From: Syntrophobacter sp963666995 | GTDB taxonomy: Bacteria; Desulfobacterota; Syntrophobacteria; Syntrophobacterales; Syntrophobacteraceae | Reading direction: 5' to 3' | Assembly (NCBI GenBank): GCA_963666995.1 | Contig: OY762941.1 | Coordinates: forward strand, 3,038,001 to 3,102,000 | DNA: 64,000 bases | Shown here: piece after piece, positions 26,677 through 35,252 of the stretch | Layout of the letters: each line of letters opens with the position of its first letter | Numbering within the stretch: position 1 is the stretch's first letter | Translations under genes and position numbers: made by a program | Notes under the pieces: generated by a model | Seen by the model: only the letters and a program-made list of their open reading frames with translations | What the model was told of the DNA's origin: nothing | Databases searched by the model: none

Positions 26677-28011
26677 CTATGCGTTCTTTGTCACCACTTT
26701 CGTGTCGGTGGTAAAATACATGGCTATGGCGCCGATAACGAGGGCGATCAGGCACAGGACAAAAGACCACTGATAGGCCACAACCGGGAACTTGTCTCCG
26801 ACTTTCCCGTATGCATCGAGTACGAGACCCATCACTGCCTGGAACAAAGCTCCACCCACAAAGTACCAGATGTTGACCATGCCGTTGGCTGTCGCGATGA
26901 AACTATGAGGCTGCCCTTCGGCGATGTGTGCGTAGTTGGGAACATAGGCCCCGCAGAAGAAGCCCATGATGAAAAGCAGCGGATAGAATACACCGACGGG
27001 CATCACACCGGGCCAGATGATGACCGGCAACCAGGTGAGCGCGTAGATGACGATTCCGTAGAGGGATGTCTTCCTTCTGGACTTCAGAACGCGGTCGGAT
27101 ACCCATCCCGCGGTCAAACAGCCCAGGGCCATGCCGATGGGCCAGAACATGAGCATATTGGCGGCTTCCTGCTTGGGCATCCCATAAATCTGCTGGAGGT
27201 AAGGAATGCACCACAGGCCCTGGAATCCCATGACGGTTCCGTAAATCATGAAGGCGTAGATGGCGATCAGCCAGTAGTTCTTCATCTTGAAGAGCTTTTT
27301 CAGGTTTTCTTTAAAAGTGACCTGTGCGCCTGCCTGCTGGTAGTAATCGACTCCATCGATCTGCGAAACGGTGGGATAGCCTTTGTCGCTCGGTTTATTC
27401 CGCAGCACGATGAAGTTTGCAATTGCCAGGATCACCATGAAGGCGCCAAGCCAGAAGAACGAATACCGCCATCCGACCAGGCCCACCAGGAAGGCGAGGG
27501 GAGCGGAAGCCAGGATGGCGCCGGCATTGCCCCAGGTGAGCATCATTCCGGTGAGGGTCGAAAATTCATTCGGGCGGAACCAGTTGGCCAGGATCCTCAT
27601 GCACGGTATCCACACAACCGCAACACCCACCCCCATCAGAAAACGGCCGAACACGATCAGGCCAAAGCTGTGCGCGACGCCAAACAGCGCGGTTCCGACT
27701 GCTGCGACAAGAAAGAAGGTTCCCACGGAGAACCTGGGACCAAGGTAATCGGACAATATCCCCGATGGAATCTGCATGGCTGCATAGGGGTAAAAGTACA
27801 TGGACGACAGAACTCCAAGGCTGGTTGCGGTCAGGGCGAATTCCTTCATCAGTTCAGGGGCCACAACCGCGGGTGCGACACGGTCGAAGTAGACGAATAT
27901 ATAACTCAGCAACAACATCCCGTAGCAAATCCAACGGTAGCGAAGCATCTTCTTTGCCAACTCGTTGATGTCTCCTTTAGTAAAGCTTAGTTCAGCTGCG
28001 AATCCACTCAT
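26677..28011 (-). CDS. MFS transporter linked to the acyl-CoA oxidation operon
   Basis: A 444-residue inner-membrane carrier with 12 helices. YFDRVAPAVVAPELMKEF in helix 1, MQIPSGILSDYLGPR in the loop 2-3 region and RFLMGVGVAVVWIPCMRILANWF place it in the major facilitator family; the nearest type is sugar-phosphate/organic-anion carriers. ATG 28011 has GGAGGG eight bases upstream; ATG 28017, two codons earlier, is too close to that site. The gap to fixX (28012-28213) is AT-rich and may hold its own promoter. The substrate is probably the acid activated by the CoA transferase, inferred from position. Confidence 0.88.
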   Translation of the reverse strand: MSGFAAELSFTKGDINELAKKMLRYRWICYGMLLLSYIFVYFDRVAPAVVAPELMKEFALTATSLGVLSSMYFYPYAAMQIPSGILSDYLGPRFSVGTFFLVAAVGTALFGVAHSFGLIVFGRFLMGVGVAVVWIPCMRILANWFRPNEFSTLTGMMLTWGNAGAILASAPLAFLVGLVGWRYSFFWLGAFMVILAIANFIVLRNKPSDKGYPTVSQIDGVDYYQQAGAQVTFKENLKKLFKMKNYWLIAIYAFMIYGTVMGFQGLWCIPYLQQIYGMPKQEAANMLMFWPIGMALGCLTAGWVSDRVLKSRRKTSLYGIVIYALTWLPVIIWPGVMPVGVFYPLLFIMGFFCGAYVPNYAHIAEGQPHSFIATANGMVNIWYFVGGALFQAVMGLVLDAYGKVGDKFPVVAYQWSFVLCLIALVIGAIAMYFTTDTKVVTKNA

Positions 28012-28213
28012 TGACATACCCTCCGTGAAGCAAAATTGGTTTGGAATAAGAGTGTGGTATCAGGGACTTTCACTGCAGGAACACATGTTTCGTGCAAGAC
28101 CTCCTTTCGACAGGCGTGTGGAGACACCCGGGCAGCATCCTGTGAGACAGAATCCGTGTTGTTCTGGGCAAATGTGTTGCCGGAATGATTTTCTATTCAC
28201 ACGATGAAGGAAT

Positions 28214-28501
28214 TTAACCGTAACGGAAGTGGACTCCGAACCCCCCGCGGGGATACCGCCATTCGATCGCCGTACCTGCCTTGGGACACACCACCCTGCA
28301 TGTGCCGCATTCCAGGCAGCCGGCGCAATCGAAGCTGAGTTCCCCGTCCTTAATGGAATAAAGGCCTGCGGGGCACGCGACCGTACACGGTTTGGACCGG
28401 CAGGTAGAGCAAATCTGCTTGTTCACGGTGATGTGTGCCTCTTCGTCATCGACCACAAACTTGTTCAGACCCAGCAATTGCTCGATGCTTAGCCGTTTCA
28501 A
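28214..28501 (-). CDS. fixX: Ferredoxin-like protein FixX
   Basis: A 95-residue iron-sulfur protein of the FixX family. The N-terminal cysteines (CSTCRSKPCTVACP) and the C-terminal CAGCLECGTCRVVCP give the cluster ligands, and the ending IEWRYPRGGFGV is a family signature. It partners FixC to pass electrons from electron transfer flavoprotein to quinone. Its ATG overlaps the FixC stop (ATGA), so the two are translationally coupled. Confidence 0.95.
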   Translation of the reverse strand: MKRLSIEQLLGLNKFVVDDEEAHITVNKQICSTCRSKPCTVACPAGLYSIKDGELSFDCAGCLECGTCRVVCPKAGTAIEWRYPRGGFGVHFRYG

Positions 28502-29793
28502 AGGTTTGTTACTCCTTTCCAGCCGTCGAGGGCCAAATGAGCCATGCTGATGCCGCTTTCCCTGATCTGGCCCAGAACGATCTTCATCAGATGAACCGGC
28601 GGAGAGCCATCGACTGTAAACAGCTTGCTTGCAAGGCCTGTAGCGAGTTTCGGATATTTCCGGAACATGCGTTCATTCTCCAGGAACTCGGGTGCCTTCC
28701 GATAGGCTTCCAGGTCTCTTAAGACAAAGCTCTGCTCCAATAATTCCCGATACCGGCTGAGTCCCTGGCGCGAGAAGTCGTTCCGGGCCTTGGCCTCCAT
28801 AATGGTTCTGGCGGCAGCCTCACCTGAGGCAACGGCAAAATCCATTCCTCGAACCGTGTAACCGAGATTGAGAACGAGTCCGGCGGCATCCCCCGCCACC
28901 AGCATCCCGTCGCCATACAACCGGGGCATCATGGCCAAACCGGCCTCGGGCACGAGGTGGGCTGAGTACTCGGCCACCTCGCCGCCTTCAATCAACGGGG
29001 CGATGTGGGGACTGCTTTTGAAATCTTCCAGGACATCGCATATTCTCACCTGGCTGCGCTGCAGTTCTCCGGCGTTTACGACCAGGCCGAGCGAGATGCT
29101 GTTCTTATTGGTATACAGAAAGCCGCCTCCCTGCATCCCTTTGGAACAGTCGCCCACGAAAAGCTGTGCAGCGCCGTTGTCGCCTTCGAGCTGGAAACGC
29201 TGGCTGATGGTTTCCGCCGGCAATTCGATGATCTGCTTGACCCCGGTCGCCACCTGGTGCGGGGCAAACATCGTTGCCAAACCCGCCTTTTGGGCCATCA
29301 CGGAATTGACTCCGTCGGCTGCAACCACTACATCAGCCAGCATTTCGTCTTCGCCCGCCCGTATGCCGATGACTCTTCCATTCTCGATCAACAGATCATC
29401 GACGCGAATGCCGCAGGCAAGCAACGCTCCGGCCTCTTCGGCCTTCGATGCGAGCCATTCGTCGAATTCTGCCCTCAAGAGCGTAAAGGAATGATACGGG
29501 TTGGTCGCCCAGTCCATATTCCGGCAGCCGATCGAAACGCTTTGGTCACCGTTTAGAAAAGTGACGGACTCGTGAGCGATCGGGCGCTCTACCGGCGCCT
29601 CATCCCAAAACTCCGGGATAACACGGCGGAGCGCGTGGCTATACATGCGCCCACCATACATATTTTTACTTCCGGGTGTTGTCCCGCGTTCGACCAAAAC
29701 CACCTCATGGCCTTCCCTGGCCAACAGGTAGGCGGCCGTACTTCCGGCAGGACCTGCACCAACTACAATCGCAGTGAATTTTTCGTCTGCCAT
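28498..29793 (-). CDS. fixC: FixC, ETF:quinone oxidoreductase-type flavoprotein
   Basis: A 431-residue FAD protein. The N-terminal dinucleotide site reads GAGPAGSTAAYLLAREGHEVVLVERG, followed by KNMYGGRMYSHALRRVIPEFW, and GDAAGLVLNLGYTVRGMDFAV near residue 300 closes the FAD domain. These are FixC signatures. FixC takes electrons from EtfAB and, with FixX, delivers them to the membrane quinone. ATG 29793 is chosen because MADEKFTAIVVGAGPAG starts the fold; upstream residues from 29868 are not family-like. The neighbours are fixX downstream and the FixC::EtfA chimera 13 bases upstream. Confidence 0.95.
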   Translation of the reverse strand: MADEKFTAIVVGAGPAGSTAAYLLAREGHEVVLVERGTTPGSKNMYGGRMYSHALRRVIPEFWDEAPVERPIAHESVTFLNGDQSVSIGCRNMDWATNPYHSFTLLRAEFDEWLASKAEEAGALLACGIRVDDLLIENGRVIGIRAGEDEMLADVVVAADGVNSVMAQKAGLATMFAPHQVATGVKQIIELPAETISQRFQLEGDNGAAQLFVGDCSKGMQGGGFLYTNKNSISLGLVVNAGELQRSQVRICDVLEDFKSSPHIAPLIEGGEVAEYSAHLVPEAGLAMMPRLYGDGMLVAGDAAGLVLNLGYTVRGMDFAVASGEAAARTIMEAKARNDFSRQGLSRYRELLEQSFVLRDLEAYRKAPEFLENERMFRKYPKLATGLASKLFTVDGSPPVHLMKIVLGQIRESGISMAHLALDGWKGVTNL

Positions 29794-29806
29794 ATCTTCA
29801 CACAGT

Positions 29807-30658
29807 CTAATTTTCAGAATTTCTTCTGAGTTCGTTAATGAGCATCGGGAAAACCCCGTAGAGACCACCGATGATTCCGTAATCCGGGGTTCCGTGAGCG
29901 GAAAAGGTCTCGTTGCGCATGACGGCGCAAGAGGGCTCAGCGTCTTGAACGCCGTTCGAACCGCATGTCCGTCGGGATACCCCCACGGCGATATAAAGAT
30001 CGGGCCGGATTTTGCCGCCCCCGGGTCCGTGGTATGAGCATCCGGAGTACAGATCCGCCACCTTCTTGTTTACCGCGTTTCCGGAAGCGGCAAGTTGAAG
30101 AAGATGATGAGCGGCACGCCCCATCTGGGGATGCGCCGTGCAGATCACCCTTTGCACGGCACTTCCTGCCGAAATCCAGCGTTCCAGGAGGGGGAATGCG
30201 AGGTTCCCGTCGAACAGGAAACTCTCGCATTCACCATGGAACCCTGCATCGAGGCGAGCGGCGATGAGGGCGGTAATGCTTTTCCCGCGCGGTGTTCCCC
30301 CGACGAGAAAAACGTCGCGGTCTTCAGCACGCGTACTTTCAGCCTTGAAGTGATAAGGAGGTGCTATCCAGTCTACCTGCGGACAATTCAGTGAAATGCT
30401 TCGTTTGCCGTTTAGAAGAGTGATCATTTCCCGTGAAACCGGGCGCTCGGCATTCGCCTCATTCCAAAATCCCGGCAGCCGCCGATTCCGGAGATGGCCA
30501 TGCGTCTGACCGCCGAACAGGTTGTCATCGGATGACGCCCCCTTCTCGACGAAGACGACTCCGTGGCCTTCCTTGGCCAGAAAGAAAGCAGCCGTGATTC
30601 CAGGTGCGCCCGCACCCACTATGATCGCAGTAAACCTGTCTTCCGCTGTATTCAGCAT
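29807..30658 (-). pseudogene. FixC::EtfA chimeric remnant (decayed tandem-duplication product)
   Basis: An open frame of 283 codons that cannot be a normal protein. Residues about 1-104 follow the FixC N-terminus (AIIVGAGAPGITAAFFLAKEGH, LPGFWNEANAERPVSREMITLLNG) with an altered GxGxxG. From about residue 115 the sequence follows EtfA instead: DVFLVGGTPRGKSITALIAARLDAG, then HPQMG, then a gap of about 75 residues, then KIRPDLYIAVGV and DYGIIGGLYGVFPMLINEL. The EtfA FAD-contact region after GVGV is lost (SRRTCGS instead of SGQIQH). Intact etfA lies upstream and intact fixC downstream, so an etfA-fixC-etfA-fixC duplication followed by deletion explains it. Whether it is expressed is unknown. 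Confidence 0.8.
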
Positions 30659-30668
30659 GACACACAAC

Positions 30669-31625
30669 CTAGTTTTTCAGAGCCTTCTTCAGTTCTTCGA
30701 TAAGTTTAGGAACCACCTCGTAGAGATCTCCCACGATTCCGTAATCCGCGGCTTCAAAAATGGGGGCATTCTCGTCGCGGTTGATCCCAAGGATCACCTT
30801 GCTGTCGCGAATGCCCGTTACGTGCTGGATTTGCCCCGACACCCCGACACCGATGTAGAGGTCCGGTTTCACCTTCTTTCCCGATATGCCAAGGTATACG
30901 TCCTCGGGAAGCCAGTGGAGCTCTTCCGCAATGGGACGCGAGCAGCCCACCTCGCCCCCCACCGCCTCCGCAAGCTCCCGGGCAAGCCTTACGTCTTCCT
31001 TCTTCTCAACCCCGCGGCCGACACAGACGACGATTTTTGCCTCCGTTATGTCCACGGCCTCGCGGACCTTCGGGGTCCGGCCGACCACCGTAACCGCGGA
31101 AGGCGGAGCGGGAGGCAGTTCCCTTACCTTTCCCTCTCTTCCCTCCTGCGCTAAAGCCTGCTCGAAGGTCCGGGGAGCGATGGTCGCCATCTGGGGCCGG
31201 GTCGTGCACTCCACTTTCTGCACGGCAAGGCCCCCGAAAAGGAGGCGCTCCATCTGAAGGAGCCCCTTCTCCTTATCCAGGCTAAAGCCGATGCATCCGC
31301 TGCAAAGCCCCGTGTTAAGCCTTGTTGCAAGCCTTGCCGCCATTTCTTTTCCGCGCTGTGTCGCGCCGATAAAAATAACGTCCGGATCCTCCTCTTTTGC
31401 CGCCTCGGCCATGACCGGGAGATACGCCTCAAGGGGCTGGTCCCGCGCAAGGGGGGGCAGAAGGTAAACTTCATCCGAACCGCAATTGATGTATTCCCTG
31501 GCCGACTCACCTGTCAGCGCAAACGACACGAGCTTTACGCCCATTTCCCTTGCCGGACCCACGCCCGCATTCAGAAGCTCCAGGGTCTGTTCGCGACTTT
31601 CGGCAAAAACCCAGATTCCAGCCAT
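30669..31625 (-). CDS. etfA: Electron transfer flavoprotein alpha subunit EtfA
   Basis: A 318-residue protein. The N-terminal half (GIWVFAESREQTLELLNAG) is the ETF alpha domain. The C-terminal FAD domain has CVGRGVEKKEDVRLARELAEAVGGEVGCSRP, KPDLYIGVGVSGQIQHVTGIRDSK and AINRDENAPIF-like GINRDENAPIF, then DYGIVGDLYEVVPKLIEEL. It forms a heterodimer with EtfB and accepts electrons from the acyl-CoA dehydrogenase encoded upstream. ATG 31625 follows GAGGAGTGGGG and is preferred over 31646. EtfB ends 13 bases before. Confidence 0.96.
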   Translation of the reverse strand: MAGIWVFAESREQTLELLNAGVGPAREMGVKLVSFALTGESAREYINCGSDEVYLLPPLARDQPLEAYLPVMAEAAKEEDPDVIFIGATQRGKEMAARLATRLNTGLCSGCIGFSLDKEKGLLQMERLLFGGLAVQKVECTTRPQMATIAPRTFEQALAQEGREGKVRELPPAPPSAVTVVGRTPKVREAVDITEAKIVVCVGRGVEKKEDVRLARELAEAVGGEVGCSRPIAEELHWLPEDVYLGISGKKVKPDLYIGVGVSGQIQHVTGIRDSKVILGINRDENAPIFEAADYGIVGDLYEVVPKLIEELKKALKN

Positions 31626-31638
31626 CGATCCCCACTCC

Positions 31639-32415
31639 TCAGGCAATTACGCCTTCCTTTAAAAGGGCCCCCACAACCGAACGGATATCGTTAGCTTCCG
31701 CTCCGAACTTCAGCCGCTTGCGCTCCATGGTCGCAGCCAGAACGCCCGTTGTCTTAAGACACTGCCCGTTGGCCGTCCCCCCGAGTTTATCGAGGGTAAT
31801 GTTCTCAACGGGTTTTTTTGCGGCCCCCAGGACCTGTTTCAAGGTCGGGATCCTCGGCGTATTGATGTCGGGGAGCACCGTGACCAGCGCGGGCAGGGGC
31901 AAAGACACGACTTCCGTCCCGGAATCGAGCTTTCGCTCTGCAATCACGCGCCCGTTTGCCTCGTCATAGGTGAGCTTATTTACGTAGGTTGCGCACGGGA
32001 TCCCGAGCTTCTCGGCCAGGGCGGGACCGACCTGCTGCGTGTAAAGATCGCTTGACCCTTCTCCGCACAAAATGAGGTCGCAGCCGGCCTGCGCGCGAAC
32101 GGCCGAAGCGAGCAGCGCGCAGGTCCCGGCCGGTTCCAGGTCGACAAAGGAGGGGTCGTTTACAAAACAGGCTTTTTCGGGTCCGCGGGAGAGCACGTCT
32201 TTTAAGCAGTTCTTCGCCGCGGGCGGAGCCACGGTCACGGCCGTTACACTTGCTCCGTGCTTTTCCTGAAGAAGCATCGCCTCTTCCACCGCGTTGCGGT
32301 CATAGGGGCTTATCTTGTAGCTCACCCGGTCGAGCAGCAGTTTGCGCGACCCGGCATCGACCTTTATGTCCGCTTCATCCATGACCCATTTAAAACAAGT
32401 GATGATCTTGAGCAT
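31639..32415 (-). CDS. etfB: Electron transfer flavoprotein beta subunit EtfB
   Basis: A 258-residue protein starting MLKIITCFKWVMDEADIKVD, the usual EtfB/FixA opening. SYKISPYDRNAVEEAMLLQE, DLILCGEGSSDLYTQQVGPALAEKLG and PDINTPRIPTLKQVLGA are family landmarks. ATG 32415 has GGAGGGG upstream; the frame continues upstream without stops, but that stretch overlaps the acyl-CoA dehydrogenase gene and is a shadow. The gene lies 23 bases after the dehydrogenase and 13 before etfA. Confidence 0.96.
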   Translation of the reverse strand: MLKIITCFKWVMDEADIKVDAGSRKLLLDRVSYKISPYDRNAVEEAMLLQEKHGASVTAVTVAPPAAKNCLKDVLSRGPEKACFVNDPSFVDLEPAGTCALLASAVRAQAGCDLILCGEGSSDLYTQQVGPALAEKLGIPCATYVNKLTYDEANGRVIAERKLDSGTEVVSLPLPALVTVLPDINTPRIPTLKQVLGAAKKPVENITLDKLGGTANGQCLKTTGVLAATMERKRLKFGAEANDIRSVVGALLKEGVIA

Positions 32416-32438
32416 TTGTGACCCCTCCGGTTTTCTTC

Positions 32439-33578
32439 TTAACGCAGTACGCTCCCCGAGATAACCATCCTCATGACTTCCGAAGTCCCCTCGTAGATTT
32501 CGGTTATCTTGGCGTCGCGGTAGAGACGCTCGACCTTGTGCCCCTTGATGAACCCGATCCCGCCGTGGACCTGGATCGCCCGGTTCGTCTGGCGGGCCGC
32601 CGTTTCGGCCGCGAAAAGCTTGGCCATGGCCGCTTCCTTGCTGTAGGGCTTTCCCTGGTCGAAGCACCATGCGGCGTAATAGGTAAGGAACCGCGCGGCC
32701 TCGACGTCGGTTGCCATATCGGCAAGCATCCACTGGATGGCCTGAAAGGAGGCGATGGGCTTTCCGAACTGGACCCTTTCCTTTGCGTAGTGGACGGATT
32801 CGTCAAGAGCGGCCTGGGCGATGCCCAGGGCCTGCGCGGCAATGCCGATCCGGCCCCCGTCAAGGGTCATCATGGCGATCTTAAAGCCCATGCCCTCTCC
32901 CCCAAGGAGGTTTTCCTTCGGGATGCGGCAGTCTTTGAGGACGACCTCCGAGGTCAGTGCCCCGCGGATGCCCATCTTGTTTAAGTGTTCTCCGGGCTTG
33001 ATCCCGGGTGTACTTGCGGGAACGATAAAAGCGGTGAGACCCTTGGGTCCTTTTGATTTGTCAGTGCTCGCAAAGATAATGAAAACGCCCGCCACGGGGG
33101 CATTTGAGATAAACATCTTGGTCCCGTTTAAGACGTACTCGTTTCCGTCAAGGACGGCCGTCGTGGTTCCGGCGGCGACGTCGGTCCCGGCCCCCGGTTC
33201 GGTAAGCGCAAAGGAGCCCAGCATTTCCCCCTTGCAAAGCGGGGTGAGGTATTTTTTCTTCTGTTCCTCGTTCCCGAATTTAAAGAGAGGAAAGCATGCT
33301 AGCGAGGTCTGGCATTCGAGGGTAAACCCCGTTGCCGCGCAGGCGCGGCAGAGTTCCTCTAAGACGATGATATAGGTGAGATAGTCCGATCCCGCCCCGC
33401 CGTATTCCGCAGGATAGGGAATGCCGCACCAGTCCTGCTCGGCAAGCCGCTTCATGTTCTCGGCCGGAAAGCGCGGCAGCATATCGACTTCTTCCGCGAT
33501 CGGTTCCACGTACTTCTCACAAAATTCCCTTACCCCCGCGCGGATCAGTTGCTGTTCTTCGGTCAACTGAAAATCCAT
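32439..33578 (-). CDS. Acyl-CoA dehydrogenase
   Basis: A 379-residue FAD enzyme of the short/medium-chain acyl-CoA dehydrogenase type. FALTEPGAGTDVAAGTT and FISNAPVAGVFI are the FAD and substrate loops; FGKPIASFQAIQWMLADMATD and HGGIGFIKGHKVERLYRDAKI are C-terminal landmarks. The catalytic base is the Glu in IYEGTSEVMRMV, the position used by medium- and short-chain enzymes. It oxidises an acyl-CoA to the 2,3-enoyl-CoA and gives electrons to EtfAB, encoded immediately downstream. The exact acyl chain is not readable; C4-C5 is likely given the neighbours. Confidence 0.95.
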   Translation of the reverse strand: MDFQLTEEQQLIRAGVREFCEKYVEPIAEEVDMLPRFPAENMKRLAEQDWCGIPYPAEYGGAGSDYLTYIIVLEELCRACAATGFTLECQTSLACFPLFKFGNEEQKKKYLTPLCKGEMLGSFALTEPGAGTDVAAGTTTAVLDGNEYVLNGTKMFISNAPVAGVFIIFASTDKSKGPKGLTAFIVPASTPGIKPGEHLNKMGIRGALTSEVVLKDCRIPKENLLGGEGMGFKIAMMTLDGGRIGIAAQALGIAQAALDESVHYAKERVQFGKPIASFQAIQWMLADMATDVEAARFLTYYAAWCFDQGKPYSKEAAMAKLFAAETAARQTNRAIQVHGGIGFIKGHKVERLYRDAKITEIYEGTSEVMRMVISGSVLR

Positions 33579-33717
33579 GATACGTTCCCCTTCGTTGAAT
33601 GATCGTCAAGTGATGGTTCGCAAAGCCAAGCCCGGCTGCCCGAAGCTTCCCGGAGGAGGCGGGGCGCAAGGCCCGCCCCGTTCGATCCCGGTCCGCTTCG
33701 GTTCACAGGAGGCCGCT

Positions 33718-35181
33718 TTACTTCTTCTTTTCGGGTTCAGGCACTTCTTCGGTGATGCCCGCGATCTTGCGCGCGTATTCGGCAAATTCGTTTACCGGTG
33801 TAAAGGCCCTCACCACCAGCTTCGCGCCGTCCGGCGAGCCGCCCCCGTGCATACAACCGGGGACGCCCGCGCCCAAGGTCAGCCATTCGGAGAGTCTTGC
33901 GGCCCGTGCCCTTGCTTCGGCGCTGAATTTCGGGCTTGCCTTGAGAGCGTTTTGCACCAGGTGTCCGTACTTGGGATCGTTGAAGTCCTTCGAGGAGGGG
34001 AAGCAGCCGGTCTCGACCACTCCGCCGCCGATGTCCTGGCAGAGGCGCTTGGTCTGGTAGGGAAGCGTCGCCACGTGCACCTTGTTGGTGTGCGCGAGCA
34101 GCGAATCGGCAACCCACATGCCTCCCGGGCCTTTCTTGCCGAGGGCCATGGCGCCGATGCCCATGCCGTAGGTCGTTTCGTTGTTTACCGCCATCTCGAC
34201 CATCTTGTTTGCAAACGTGCTCGCGGCAAGGCCGTTCGTCCGGGCCATGAGGGCCCCGGCGCCGATCATGACGTCACCCTGTCCGGCCACGCATGCGCCG
34301 ATGCAGGCCCGGTAGTTGGCCGTGAAGTACTCGATGATTTTGCCGGAATACTTGAATTCCTGGCACATGAAGACCCTGTCGTTCGGAACGAAGCAATCCT
34401 CAAAAAAGAGGAACGCCTGGGTGATTCCCGTCTCCGGACTGTCGAATCCTTCTTCCTGTTCCCTGGTGTCGCTCGGCCGGCGGGTTTCCACGATGGTCAG
34501 CCCTTCGATGTCGCGGGGGACCACGAAAGTTACCGCATAGTCCTTGTCTTCTTCCCTGTAGCCGCTGCCCGGAAGGATAAAGATCTCGTTTGACGCGGCG
34601 ACGCCGCAGATCATGGCCTTGTATCCGCTGACCACAATGCCGTCTTTTCTCACTTCCTTCACATGGACGTTGCTGTCGGGGTTGACCTGCTGCGAGGGCC
34701 TGAGGGCGCGGTCCCCCTTGGCGTCGGTGAGCGCGCCGGCGACGACGAGGCCCTTTTCCTGGGCGCCGAGGATCCAGTTCTTAAGGCGCGCCTGGTAGTT
34801 CGTACCGTTTTCCTTGTCGATGAGGGCGGTGACGTTCCACATCACGTTCTGGGCGTTCCATCCCACGCAGATACCGCCGGTGCAACTGCCGGTGAAGCGG
34901 TACATCCAGCGCTTCATCTTGGAGTTGCCCATCAGATCCTCGAGGTTTTCCATCATGGAATTCCATTTGTGAATCTTCTCGCCGGTAAAGGTTGAGGTTG
35001 CGATGAAGTCTTGTGCGTATTTCGGGTCATGGGAGGCGTCAAAAGCCCTGGCGTGGCTCTCGACGGTCCGGCGGGTAAGCGGGCTGGTGGTCACGTCTTC
35101 GATAAGCTCTCCAAACTTATACATATTCGGACGCATTGCCTTCAAAGACTTGAGGTAATCCTCTCTGGTTTTCAGTGCCAT
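33718..35181 (-). CDS. 4-hydroxybutyryl-CoA dehydratase / HpaB-family enzyme with altered cluster ligands
   Basis: A 487-residue protein of the family holding 4-hydroxybutyryl-CoA dehydratase (AbfD) and 4-hydroxyphenylacetate 3-monooxygenase. AbfD-like stretches are LVVAGALTDAKGDRALRPSQQ, GIVVSGYKA, DYAVTFVVPRDIEGL and CMHGGGSPDGAKLVV. In AbfD the [4Fe-4S] cluster is held by Cys99, Cys103, His292 and Cys299. Here Cys100, Cys105 and Cys297 lie near those places, but the position seven before Cys297 is Tyr290, not His, and the first cysteine pair is CX4C. Chemistry may therefore differ. ATG 35181 follows AGGAGAGACAAA. It sits between CoA transferase and acyl-CoA dehydrogenase, which supports an acyl-CoA substrate. 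Confidence 0.8.
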   Translation of the reverse strand: MALKTREDYLKSLKAMRPNMYKFGELIEDVTTSPLTRRTVESHARAFDASHDPKYAQDFIATSTFTGEKIHKWNSMMENLEDLMGNSKMKRWMYRFTGSCTGGICVGWNAQNVMWNVTALIDKENGTNYQARLKNWILGAQEKGLVVAGALTDAKGDRALRPSQQVNPDSNVHVKEVRKDGIVVSGYKAMICGVAASNEIFILPGSGYREEDKDYAVTFVVPRDIEGLTIVETRRPSDTREQEEGFDSPETGITQAFLFFEDCFVPNDRVFMCQEFKYSGKIIEYFTANYRACIGACVAGQGDVMIGAGALMARTNGLAASTFANKMVEMAVNNETTYGMGIGAMALGKKGPGGMWVADSLLAHTNKVHVATLPYQTKRLCQDIGGGVVETGCFPSSKDFNDPKYGHLVQNALKASPKFSAEARARAARLSEWLTLGAGVPGCMHGGGSPDGAKLVVRAFTPVNEFAEYARKIAGITEEVPEPEKKK

Positions 35182-35252
35182 TTTGTCTCTCCTCTGATGC
35201 ATGGTTGATTTGTGATCGGGGTTCACATGTCGATTGCGTTCCGTCTCTCGAA

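Noticed and set aside
33577..34593. A 338-codon plus-strand frame
   Set aside because: Antisense to the dehydratase-like gene; composition is typical of a shadow frame.
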